Of a stretch of DNA of 10,269 nucleotides, positions 1 to 5,874 are shown one piece after another (position 1 is the first letter of the stretch; the number at the start of each line of letters is the position of its first letter). The stretch spans positions 1 through 10,269 of the forward strand of contig URMC01000067.1 of NCBI GenBank assembly GCA_900548735.1, given 5' to 3'. The stretch comes from an uncultured Eubacteriales bacterium. Lineage in GTDB: Bacteria; Bacillota; Clostridia; Oscillospirales; CAG-272. Below the pieces are notes generated by a model. The model saw nothing but the letters and a program-made list of their open reading frames with translations. It had not been told where the DNA came from and ran no database searches. Made by a program: the position numbers and the translations under genes.

Positions 1-1
1 A

Positions 2-391
2 ACGGGGCGTATTTACGCGCCGACCAATCTTTCGCACGCCGCAAAATACTATCCCGCCCTGTGCGCCCATGAGCGCGCGGAAAAGGACGGAAAAGAGGCG
101 GAGTGGGTGCGCGCGGCGCTTGCCGGAGTGGTGGAAGTAGAATGGGAATCCCCCCAAAAATACGGAATTCTGCGCGGCGGCGATCTCTTTGAGATGACCT
201 ATGAGAAACGGACGTCGGACGATGGAATTTTTACCATCACAATCAAGAACGGCGCGGACTTCCGCTTTGACCGCGACCTGTATGCGCTTGTCTCCAATGG
301 GGCGGCGATGAAACAGGGTAGTTTTTACACCGTGAGGGAGGACGGAAAAACGCTCTCCTTCAAATATTCCGCATATACGGAAAATTATTGA
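2..391 (+). CDS. 3' end of an unrecognised protein gene (partial, runs off left edge)
   Basis: The frame is open from base 2 to a TGA at 389-391, giving at least 130 residues. The GTG at 107 is the first start-like codon in the visible part, but coding-like sequence continues upstream of it (GRIYAPTNLSHAAKYYPALC), so I treat this as the C-terminal part of a longer gene. The end is mixed polar and beta-rich (for example GDLFEMTYEKRTSDDGIFTI, DRDLYALVSNG), with no membrane segment, cysteine motif or signature I can name. It looks like a soluble or globular C-terminal domain. It lies 69 bp upstream of mnmE on the same strand but is separated from it by a strong terminator-like hairpin, so it is probably the last gene of its own transcript. 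I do not recognise the family and assign no function. Confidence 0.6.
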   Translation, partial: TGRIYAPTNLSHAAKYYPALCAHERAEKDGKEAEWVRAALAGVVEVEWESPQKYGILRGGDLFEMTYEKRTSDDGIFTITIKNGADFRFDRDLYALVSNGAAMKQGSFYTVREDGKTLSFKYSAYTENY

Positions 392-397
392 AACTGT

Positions 398-428
398 TCA
401 CCGCGCGGCGCGCCGCGCGGTGATTTTT
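398..428 (+). terminator. Rho-independent terminator after the partial gene
   Basis: Bases 398-423 form a perfect 26-base palindrome of almost pure G and C (TCACCGCGCGGCG and its reverse complement), followed at once by five T (424-428). This is the classic intrinsic terminator layout. It begins 7 bases after the stop codon of the upstream gene. It ends only 2 bases before the mnmE ribosome binding site, so any mnmE transcript started upstream would have to read through it. Confidence 0.8.
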
Positions 429-430
429 CG

Positions 431-460
431 GAAAGGAGCGCCGCAAAAGCGGCTGAAATC
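431..460 (+). promoter_or_regulatory. mnmE ribosome binding site with a hairpin in the spacer
   Basis: A good Shine-Dalgarno sequence, GAAAGGAG, lies at 431-438, but the mnmE ATG is at 461. The 22-base spacing is far too long for direct use. Between them lies a small hairpin: GCCGC (440-444), AAAA loop, GCGGC (449-453). Folding those 14 bases away leaves an effective spacing of 8, which is ideal. No alternative ATG, GTG or TTG lies in frame between 422 and 460. The sequence is directly visible; the structured-spacer reading is an inference. Confidence 0.5.
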
Positions 461-1831
461 ATGGAGCTGACCGATACCATCGCCGCCATATCCACCCCGC
501 GCGGCAAGGGCGGCATTGCCGTAATCCGCATTTCGGGGGAGGACACCGCCGCGGTTCTTGCCCGCGTGTTCACGCCGAAAAAAACCGACCCGGTGAGCGC
601 GCCGCGGCGCGCCTGCTTCGGGGAAATCCGTGCCCCCGGCGGTGAGGTGCTGGACGAGGGGCTTGTCACCTATTTTCCTGCCCCCGCCTCCTTTACCGGG
701 GAGAACGTGGCGGAAATCGCCTGCCACGGCGGGGCACTGCTGACCGAAACCGTGCTTGCCGCCGTACTGGCGGCGGGCGCGCGGGGCGCGCACGCCGGAG
801 AGTTTACGCGGCGCGCACTGATACACGGCAAGATCACGCTTTCGGGCGCGGAAGCGCTGGGCGCCTTGCTGGAAGCGGGCACCGAGGGTCAGATGGCGCT
901 GGCGCGGGGCGGCATGGAAGGGCGGCTTTCCGCCGCCGTGCAGGCGGTGTATGCCCGCCTTTCTGCCCTGCTTGCCGATGTTTACGCCAAGATTGATTTT
1001 CCGGATGAAGATCTTTCCTCGCTTTCCAGAGAGGAGATTGTGCTGCAACTGCGCGACCTGAAAAACACCGTTGCCAGGCTTTCTGCCACCTGGCGCACCG
1101 GGCGCGCGGTGAGTGAGGGAATCCGCACTGTCATTTGCGGCCCCGTCAATGCGGGTAAATCCTCGCTGTATAACGCGCTGGTCGGGCGGGACGCCGCCAT
1201 TGTGACCGACGTGGCAGGCACCACGCGGGATGTCCTGTGTGAAACCGTGGCGCTGGGCAGTGTAACGTTGCGGCTGGTGGACACCGCCGGGCTTCGCGAG
1301 AGCGATGACGCGGTGGAAAAGATCGGTGTGGAGCGCGCCATGGCGGAAATGACAGGGGCGGAGCTGGTGCTGGCGGTATTTGATGCCAGCCGACCGCAAG
1401 GGGAAGCGGAAGCGGCGTTTCTTGCCTCGCTTCGCACCCTGCCCGGCACCGTGATTGCCGTGCTGAACAAAAGCGACCGCGGGTGCACGATAGAGGAAAC
1501 CCTGCTTTCCGGTTTTGCCGCGGTGGTGCATACCTGTGCCAGAAAGCGAGAGATCGGTGAGCTTGCCGCGGCGGTGGAACGGTTGTTCCTCTCGGACAAA
1601 ATCGACATCCGGCACGACGCGGTGGTGGCAAATGCGCGCCAGTACGGGGCGCTTTGCCGCGCCGGTGAGGCGCTGGGCAATTCTCTGACCGCCTTTGAGG
1701 CGGGTTTGCCCTTTGACGTGGCGTCCTCGGATGCGGAACTTGCCATGCAGGCGCTGGGCGAGGTGGACGGCAGAGCCGTGAGCGAGGATATCGTTGCCGA
1801 CATCTTTTCCCGTTTCTGCGTGGGAAAATAA
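461..1831 (+). CDS. mnmE: tRNA uridine-5-carboxymethylaminomethyl(34) synthesis GTPase MnmE
   Basis: MnmE (TrmE) works with MnmG to modify the wobble uridine 34 of certain tRNAs, using a methylene-tetrahydrofolate carbon and GTP hydrolysis in the cytoplasm. The 456-residue product has the usual family length. The N-terminus, TDTIAAISTPRGKGGIAVIR, is the standard folate-binding start and fixes the ATG at 461. An inserted G domain shows the P-loop GPVNAGKSS (residue 227 on), GTTRD (253-257), DTAG (274-277) and NKSD (336-339). The protein ends FCVGK, with the conserved cysteine at 453 and the C-x-GK tail. No mnmG follows: the next gene is a Fur-family regulator with its own promoter, whereas mnmE and mnmG are often adjacent. 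Identification is very secure. Confidence 0.97.
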   Translation: MELTDTIAAISTPRGKGGIAVIRISGEDTAAVLARVFTPKKTDPVSAPRRACFGEIRAPGGEVLDEGLVTYFPAPASFTGENVAEIACHGGALLTETVLAAVLAAGARGAHAGEFTRRALIHGKITLSGAEALGALLEAGTEGQMALARGGMEGRLSAAVQAVYARLSALLADVYAKIDFPDEDLSSLSREEIVLQLRDLKNTVARLSATWRTGRAVSEGIRTVICGPVNAGKSSLYNALVGRDAAIVTDVAGTTRDVLCETVALGSVTLRLVDTAGLRESDDAVEKIGVERAMAEMTGAELVLAVFDASRPQGEAEAAFLASLRTLPGTVIAVLNKSDRGCTIEETLLSGFAAVVHTCARKREIGELAAAVERLFLSDKIDIRHDAVVANARQYGALCRAGEALGNSLTAFEAGLPFDVASSDAELAMQALGEVDGRAVSEDIVADIFSRFCVGK

Positions 1832-1834
1832 TAC

Positions 1835-1863
1835 TTGACAAATGCGGCAGAATGAATTATAAT
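1835..1863 (+). promoter_or_regulatory. Consensus sigma-A promoter of perR
   Basis: A perfect -35 TTGACA (1835-1840) and a perfect -10 TATAAT (1858-1863) are separated by exactly 17 bases, beginning 3 bases after the mnmE stop codon. A second overlapping TATAAT lies at 1863-1868. Transcription should start near 1870, inside the palindromic operator that follows. A promoter this strong directly overlapped by a repressor site is typical of an autoregulated repressor gene. Confidence 0.88.
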
Positions 1864-1867
1864 ATAA

Positions 1868-1882
1868 TTAGAATAATTCTAA
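1868..1882 (+). promoter_or_regulatory. Per box (Fur-family operator) overlapping the perR start site
   Basis: TTAGAATAATTCTAA is a perfect 7-1-7 inverted repeat. It matches the Bacillus subtilis Per box consensus TTATAATnATTATAA at 12 of the 14 defined positions, and the two differences are symmetrical (T to G and A to C). It lies just downstream of the -10 box and over the expected transcription start, so a bound repressor would block initiation. The neighbouring gene encodes a PerR-like protein, so autorepression relieved by peroxide is the natural inference. Confidence 0.82.
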
Positions 1883-1915
1883 CTTTTGTCGGGTGGCAAG
1901 GGAACGGAGGGGCAT

Positions 1916-2293
1916 ATGACCGAGAAACGGGCGGCGATATTGCGGATTTTGCGGGAGTCACACGGGCATCTGACCGCGGATGAAATTTATACCGAAGCAC
2001 GCAAGGAGTACCCCGGAATGGTGCTTGCCACGGTGTATAATAATCTGCACGCGCTGTGCGAGGCGGGGCTGGTGCGCCGCATCCGCACGGAGGAGGGCGC
2101 GGATTTTTATGACCGCACCCCCACGGAGCATGACCACGCCGTGTGCGTGAAATGCGGAAAGATTTTCGACCTGCCCCCCGCGGATGTGGGGAAGTTTTTG
2201 CGGGACACGACAGGGCTTGAGATTGTTTCCTATCACCTTTCTGTGCGCGCCGTCTGCCCGAAGTGCTGCCAGCCGTCCCGGCGGGACGGCTGA
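1916..2293 (+). CDS. perR: Fur-family peroxide-responsive repressor, PerR type
   Basis: PerR represses oxidative-stress and iron genes and is inactivated when peroxide oxidises its iron-ligand histidines. The 125-residue product has the Fur winged-helix core (TADEIY, ATVYNNLHAL). Aligned with B. subtilis PerR it keeps all five regulatory-metal ligands: H18, D66, H72, H74 and D85 (PerR H37, D85, H91, H93, D104). It also keeps the structural zinc cysteines C77, C80, C114 and C117. Aspartate rather than glutamate at the D104 position favours PerR over Fur. The ATG at 1916 is chosen for its GGAGG at 1906-1910; a TTG at 1886 would add ten residues but has no such site. The protein starts about 20 residues later than B. 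subtilis PerR, so the first helix is short or absent. Fur or Zur are less likely alternatives. Confidence 0.85.
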   Translation: MTEKRAAILRILRESHGHLTADEIYTEARKEYPGMVLATVYNNLHALCEAGLVRRIRTEEGADFYDRTPTEHDHAVCVKCGKIFDLPPADVGKFLRDTTGLEIVSYHLSVRAVCPKCCQPSRRDG

Positions 2294-2299
2294 CAGCAC
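2263..2299 (+). other. Long hairpin spanning the perR stop codon
   Basis: An 11-bp perfect inverted repeat (CAGCCGTCCCG at 2270-2280, complement at 2282-2292, one central base) extends outward past a single mismatch by 6 more pairs (GTGCTG with CAGCAC). It covers the last perR codons (CCQPSRRDG) and the TGA at 2291-2293. No T run follows, so it is not a standard intrinsic terminator. It may protect the 3' end or help the terminator in the downstream repeat. Confidence 0.55.
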
Positions 2300-2305
2300 C
2301 CGCGG

Positions 2306-2492
2306 CCGCCTGCGGCGGGGCTTTCAGAGTCAGTTGGGTGCGCTCGCCCGACATCCCGGCGTGAGTTGCCGAAAAGTTTTTGGGGGGGCGTAACCGCGAC
2401 CGTGGGGGGCCCGCCCCCGACACCGGGGCGTTGGTGCCCTAAATGTTTTTCGGGGAGTTTAAGAGGGGGCTTTTTTCAAAAAGCCCCCTCTT
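2306..2492 (+). repeat. Intergenic repeat, region A (composite, two truncated units)
   Basis: The first unit starts with hairpin CCGCC-TGC-GGCGG (2306-2318). It continues with a GGG/CCC hairpin (TTGGGT 2334-2339, GCCCGA 2346-2351) and a motif, GTTGCCGAAAAGTTTTT, matching regions B, C and D. It then breaks into a G/C-rich stretch (about 2386-2430) containing GGGGGG-CCC-GCCCCC. A second partial unit resumes with GGTGCCCTAAATGTTTTT and runs through the terminator hairpin at 2461-2492. The region separates the convergent genes perR and mazF and contains the mazF stop codon and last codons. I see no gene of its own here. Confidence 0.7.
2461..2492. terminator. Bidirectional terminator-like hairpin between perR and mazF
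   Basis: AAGAGGGGGCTTTTT (2461-2475) pairs perfectly with AAAAAGCCCCCTCTT (2478-2492), a 15-bp stem with a 2-base loop. Compared with regions B and D, one G is added in the left arm and one C in the right arm, which keeps the pairing. It is symmetric and lies between convergent genes, so it could stop transcription from both sides. The T tract beyond the stem is weak on both strands. The mazF stop codon (2476-2478 on the minus strand) lies in the loop region. Confidence 0.65.
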
Positions 2493-3039
2493 GCGCGCCT
2501 GCGGCGCCGGTCGTCCCGGCTATACCCGCCGTGCTTGTCGCCGCCGTTCCTGCTGTGCTCATCGCGCCTGTTGCACCTATCGCCCCTGCCGCCTCTGCCG
2601 TGCTTGCCGCAGGCGCGGCGGGGATTCCGCCCGGTACGGCGCGGATACCCGGCGCGGCATCCGCCGTCGCAATTCTCCCTGCGTTGTGCGGCAACAGCCC
2701 CAGACTGACGGCAATGGCGGTGTCGATTTCCCGCATCAGCGGCTCGTCAAGGTGTCCCATTTTTTCTTTTAAGCGCCGTTTGTCCAGTGTGCGCAACTGT
2801 TCCAAAAGCACGATGGAGTCACGCGAGAGTCCCGCGCGCTCGGCGTAGATATCGATATGCGTGGGCAATTTGGTTTTTCCCATTCTGGATGTAATCGCGG
2901 CGGCTATCACCGTCGGGCTGTAACGGTTGCCCACATCGTTCTGTATAATCAGCACGGGGCGCATTCCCCCTTGCTCGGAGCCGACAACCGGGGAAAGGTC
3001 GGCATAGTAAATATCCCCGCGCCTGACGTTTGCGTTCAT
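2476..3039 (-). CDS. mazF: MazF/EndoA-type mRNA interferase with a low-complexity C-terminal tail
   Basis: MazF/EndoA toxins are ribonucleases that cut mRNA at short specific sequences. Residues 1-117 closely resemble B. subtilis EndoA (RRGDIYYADLSPVVGSEQGG, RPVLIIQND, LPTHIDI, RDSIVLLEQLRTLDK). The catalytic pair is present as R27 and T50 (EndoA R25 and T48). The start at 3039 is chosen because AAAGGAGG (3053-3046) precedes it with 6-base spacing; a TTG at 3096 and an ATG at 3045 are poorly placed. Residues 118-187 are an Ala/Gly/Thr-rich tail (AGAIGATGAMSTAGTAATST) absent from the usual protein of about 116 residues. It ends in the codons of the repeat's terminator hairpin. No MazE-like antitoxin gene is adjacent, and only about 220 bp separate it from the divergent gene. 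The toxin core is secure; the tail has no known role. Confidence 0.92.
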   Translation of the reverse strand: MNANVRRGDIYYADLSPVVGSEQGGMRPVLIIQNDVGNRYSPTVIAAAITSRMGKTKLPTHIDIYAERAGLSRDSIVLLEQLRTLDKRRLKEKMGHLDEPLMREIDTAIAVSLGLLPHNAGRIATADAAPGIRAVPGGIPAAPAASTAEAAGAIGATGAMSTAGTAATSTAGIAGTTGAAGAQEGAF

Positions 3040-3131
3040 AAGCATCCTCCTTTGCGGACTGCCGGCAAAATCCGGCTGTACTGTTATTTTCCGCAATCCG
3101 GGGGCGTTTTAATCACCGCTTCCCCTATTTC

Positions 3132-3161
3132 ATCCTATGCCGGGCACGCGTGTTTTGTCGA
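3132..3161 (-). promoter_or_regulatory. Possible mazF promoter
   Basis: On the minus strand TCGACA (3161-3156, one mismatch to TTGACA) is followed after 18 bases by TAGGAT (3137-3132, four of six matches to TATAAT). This predicts a leader of about 85 bases before mazF. The leader contains a small hairpin (GCCGG and CCGGC arms, 3061-3076). The match is moderate only. Confidence 0.3.
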
Positions 3162-3183
3162 AGACTGTCTTTTTGCAAAACCC

Positions 3184-3212
3184 TTGAAAAATTCTGCCGA
3201 CTGTGCTATAAT
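3184..3212 (+). promoter_or_regulatory. Sigma-A promoter of the exonuclease-thiI-GTPase operon
   Basis: TTGAAA (3184-3189) and a perfect TATAAT (3207-3212) are separated by 17 bases. The expected start is near 3219, about 40 bases before the exonuclease ATG at 3260. It is divergent from mazF. No other strong promoter or terminator is visible before 7968, so it may drive five genes. Confidence 0.8.
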
Positions 3213-3259
3213 AAAATGTTGAAAACCGGAGGGGGCATTCCCTCTCCCCGGAGGAAGAT

Positions 3260-4312
3260 ATGGACACGATCACCGAAAAAAGACCGCCGGAGGCGCTGGC
3301 TCTGCCGCGTATCGGGGAAAAGGAAGCCAAAAACAGGCACCTGCTTTCCGGCGGCGATCTTGAAAAACTGCGCCTCTCGCCGACCGGCGCGCCGGTCGCC
3401 TGCACGATGCTGCCGGAGGGCGGTGTGATTTATTATTACGACCCCAACCGGGTTGAACCCGCCGCGCCCCCGCAAAAACCCCGCCTCTCGCCGGAAAACC
3501 CGGTGAAGTTGAAATTGCAGAACGCAATCAAAGAAGGGTATTTCCCCCGTGAGACGCTGTTGCAGATGTATTACGAGCCGACAGAGGGACCCGTGGCGTT
3601 TTGCATCCGGCACGGGGAAGAGGTACCGTTGTTTGACAAAACCACCTGCCGCCGCCTGCCGCTGCCGTGCGCAAAATGCGGCGACCCGGTGCGCTATCGT
3701 TCCAAGCTGTGCCGCAACTGCTATGAAGCGCAGATGGCGGAAAAACGCGCCGAGGGCGACCGCCACCGTGGCGCGGCATACGGGATGGCGCGGGAGAAAG
3801 TGCTGTTTTTCGATCTGGAAATGACCGGGCTTTATGAGCATGACGAGGTGCTTTCGGTCACGGTGGCGGACGGTAACGGCAACACCGTGTTTGACACGCT
3901 GGTGCGCCCCGTGCGCAAGAAAAAGTGGAAACGCACCGAGGAGATTCACGGCATCACCCCGGAGGACGTGAAGGACGCCCCCACCATGAGCGAAATTGCC
4001 CCTGCGCTGTGCGCAGTATTAAACGGGGCGGACAGGCTGGTGGCTTTCGGCACGGCAACCGATTATTTTCACCTTTCCCGCCTGTATCCCAACCGGCGGG
4101 AGCGGGAGGCACTGCACGCCAAAATCGTGGACTGCGGGGCGGAATTTTCCCGCTATGTGTATGAGCATGAGATCGAGCTTTCGCACCAGTCGCTGAGTGA
4201 CGCGATGGCGGCGCTGGGGCTGACGTGGCACGGCAACGCCCACACCTCCGCTGCCGATACCGACGCCTGCCGGATGGTGTTTGAAACCCTGTTCCCCCAT
4301 TACTTTGAATGA
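3260..4312 (+). CDS. DnaQ-like DEDDh 3'-5' exonuclease with N-terminal zinc finger
   Basis: The C-terminal half (residues about 180-350) is a DEDDh exonuclease of the DnaQ/PolC-epsilon type. ExoI is FDLEMTG with D185 and E187. EEIHGITPEDV is the typical linker. ExoII supplies D268 (FGTATDYF). ExoIII is H328-x4-D333 (HTSAAD). All five metal or catalytic residues are present, so the domain should be active on single-stranded DNA or RNA ends. Before it lies a four-cysteine zinc-finger motif, C137-x2-C140 and C151-x2-C154. The first 130 residues contain two similar stretches (PTGAPVACTM from 41, PTEGPVAFCI from 107) and match no family I recognise. GGAGG at 3250-3254, 5 bases before the ATG, fixes the start. 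It leads the operon. The exonuclease fold is certain; substrate and role are unknown. Confidence 0.85.
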   Translation: MDTITEKRPPEALALPRIGEKEAKNRHLLSGGDLEKLRLSPTGAPVACTMLPEGGVIYYYDPNRVEPAAPPQKPRLSPENPVKLKLQNAIKEGYFPRETLLQMYYEPTEGPVAFCIRHGEEVPLFDKTTCRRLPLPCAKCGDPVRYRSKLCRNCYEAQMAEKRAEGDRHRGAAYGMAREKVLFFDLEMTGLYEHDEVLSVTVADGNGNTVFDTLVRPVRKKKWKRTEEIHGITPEDVKDAPTMSEIAPALCAVLNGADRLVAFGTATDYFHLSRLYPNRREREALHAKIVDCGAEFSRYVYEHEIELSHQSLSDAMAALGLTWHGNAHTSAADTDACRMVFETLFPHYFE

Positions 4313-4326
4313 ATCAAGGAGGCACT

Positions 4327-4638
4327 ATGGATCGCTTATTCGAATTGGACAACCCCGCCCACGCGGACGAGGGGCTGGTTCTGGTCGGCACTTATTTTGA
4401 TAACGCAACGCTCAGCGTGGCGCTTTCCATCCTGAACGAAGCAAATATCCCGTATCTGCAAAAAGAACGGGGCGCCGGCGGCGCGGTGCGCATTCTTGCC
4501 GGGTATAATATGTTCGGCACCGACGTGTTTGTGCGGGAGGAGGACGCCGAAACGGCGCTGGATCTTCTGACGCCGGAGGACGACGGAGAGCAGATCGAAG
4601 GCGACGCGGAAACCGACACCGAGGGCACGGAAGAATGA
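4327..4638 (+). CDS. DUF2007-like small protein
   Basis: The 103-residue product begins MDRLFELDNPAHADEGLVLV. Its core (TYFDNATLSVALSILNEANI, then a glycine-rich turn and TDVFVREEDAETALDLL) is the pattern of DUF2007 proteins, small alpha/beta domains sometimes labelled putative signal transducing proteins, whose biochemical role is not established. The tail (from about residue 83) is strongly acidic. AAGGAGG at 4316-4322 favours the ATG at 4327. An earlier ATG at 4309 overlaps the exonuclease stop but would place this site inside the gene. The stop overlaps the thiI start (ATGA at 4635-4638), so translation of the two is probably coupled. Family assignment is from pattern only. Confidence 0.72.
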   Translation: MDRLFELDNPAHADEGLVLVGTYFDNATLSVALSILNEANIPYLQKERGAGGAVRILAGYNMFGTDVFVREEDAETALDLLTPEDDGEQIEGDAETDTEGTEE

Positions 4639-5813
4639 AGGAAATCATTCTTTGCAAATACGGCGAGATTGTGCTCAAAGGCGCCAACCGCGGGAGCTTT
4701 GAAAGCCTTCTGCAAAAGGAGATCCGTTATCGCCTGTCCACCGTCGGCAACTTTCACGTGACCCGTGCGCAAAGCACAATTTACGTGGAGCCGGGGGACG
4801 ACACGGCGGATATGGACACCGCGTTTGAGATCTGCCGCCGCACCTTCGGCATTGCCGCCGTGGGGCGCGCCGCCGTAGCGGAAAAGAACATGGAGGCGAT
4901 CACCGCCGCCGTCAAAACCTATCTGCCGCCGCTTCTTACGGGCAAAAAAACCTTTAAGGTAGAAGCAAAACGCTCGGATAAAACCTTTCCCCTCACCTCG
5001 CCGGAAATCTCCGCCGAGGCGGGCGGGGCACTGCTTACCGCCTGCCCGCGGTTGCGCGTTGATGTGCACAACCCGGATGTGACCGTGCGGGTGGAGGTGC
5101 GCGAGAGCGCCGCCTACATCCACGCCGGGCAACAAAAAGGCGCGGGCGGGCTTCCGGTCGGCAGCAGCGGCAAGGGGCTGTTGCTCCTCTCCGGCGGGAT
5201 CGACTCTCCGGTGGCGGGCTGGATGATGGCAAAGCGCGGCGTGAAACTGGATGCCGTGTATTTTGAATCCCCCCCGTACACCAGTGACCTCGCCAGAGAA
5301 AAGGTGCTGGAGCTTGCCGCCCGCGTGGCGCGCTATGCGGGGAGCTTCCGCGTGCACGTCATTTCCCTGACGGAAGCGCAGGAAACTTTAGTGAAAAACT
5401 GCGACGAAGAATATTTTACGTTGCTGTTGCGCCGCTTTATGATGCGTCTTGCCAACCGCACGGCAAAGGACGAGGAGTGCGAATCCCTCATCACGGGCGA
5501 GAGCCTCGGTCAGGTGGCATCGCAGACCATGCAGGCGCTGAATGTGACCGGCGCGCTTGCCGATTTTGTGGTCTTCCGCCCGCTGATCGGCATGGACAAG
5601 GAGGAGATCATCACAATCTCCCGGAAGATTGACACCTTTGATACCTCCACCCTGCCGTATGAGGACTGTTGCACCGTCTTTACTCCCCGCCACCCGAAAA
5701 CAAGACCGGAAGCGGCAAAGGTGGAGGCGGAGGAGCAGAAGCTGGACGTGGCGGCGCTGTGTGACGCGGCGTATGCCACCAAGCAGACCTACTATATCAA
5801 AGCAAAATTCTGA
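4635..5813 (+). CDS. thiI: tRNA 4-thiouridine synthetase ThiI (short form, no rhodanese domain)
   Basis: ThiI adenylates uridine 8 of tRNA and transfers sulfur to make 4-thiouridine; in some bacteria it also supplies sulfur for thiamine thiazole. The 392-residue product has the usual N-terminal start (KEIILCKYGEIVLKGANRGS), a THUMP region (about 60-165), the PP-loop SGGIDSP (186-192) and the conserved end PYEDCCTVFTPRHPKTRP with C345-C346. Its length matches Firmicute ThiI proteins, which lack the C-terminal rhodanese domain of the E. coli enzyme and depend on a partner cysteine desulfurase; none is in this window. The start overlaps the DUF2007-like stop codon by ATGA. A weak Shine-Dalgarno sequence suggests translational coupling. 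Confidence 0.96.
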   Translation: MKEIILCKYGEIVLKGANRGSFESLLQKEIRYRLSTVGNFHVTRAQSTIYVEPGDDTADMDTAFEICRRTFGIAAVGRAAVAEKNMEAITAAVKTYLPPLLTGKKTFKVEAKRSDKTFPLTSPEISAEAGGALLTACPRLRVDVHNPDVTVRVEVRESAAYIHAGQQKGAGGLPVGSSGKGLLLLSGGIDSPVAGWMMAKRGVKLDAVYFESPPYTSDLAREKVLELAARVARYAGSFRVHVISLTEAQETLVKNCDEEYFTLLLRRFMMRLANRTAKDEECESLITGESLGQVASQTMQALNVTGALADFVVFRPLIGMDKEEIITISRKIDTFDTSTLPYEDCCTVFTPRHPKTRPEAAKVEAEEQKLDVAALCDAAYATKQTYYIKAKF

Positions 5814-5823
5814 ATTTTCAGAA
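5808..5823 (+). other. Small inverted repeat over the thiI stop codon
   Basis: TTCTGAA (5808-5814), TT, TTCAGAA (5817-5823) is a perfect 7-2-7 inverted repeat containing the thiI TGA. A second short hairpin, CCGCGC-ACAC-GCGCGG (5834-5849), follows in the 61-base gap before the GTPase gene. Neither is followed by a T run. They could modulate relative expression or mark an operator, but nothing decides this. Confidence 0.3.
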
Positions 5824-5874
5824 CGATATATTTCCGCGCACACGCGCGGCAACAAAGAAAAGGAAGTGTTTCAC

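Noticed and set aside
398..1615. Long open frame (405 codons) antisense to mnmE
   Set aside because: The GC-rich sequence opens shadow frames. The translation is Arg/His/Gly-rich with no family signature, and MnmE on the other strand is certain.
2366..2848. Plus-strand open frame with a Pro/Ala/Val-rich protein across repeat A and the mazF tail
   Set aside because: It is the complement of the mazF low-complexity tail and starts in repeat DNA. The MazF core on the minus strand shows which strand is coding.
5629..5874. Upstream in-frame extension of the first GTPase gene into thiI
   Set aside because: The added residues are Arg-rich noise from the other frame of thiI. The G3E fold starts at MTKIDIFSGFLGAGKTT, with a ribosome binding site just before 5875.
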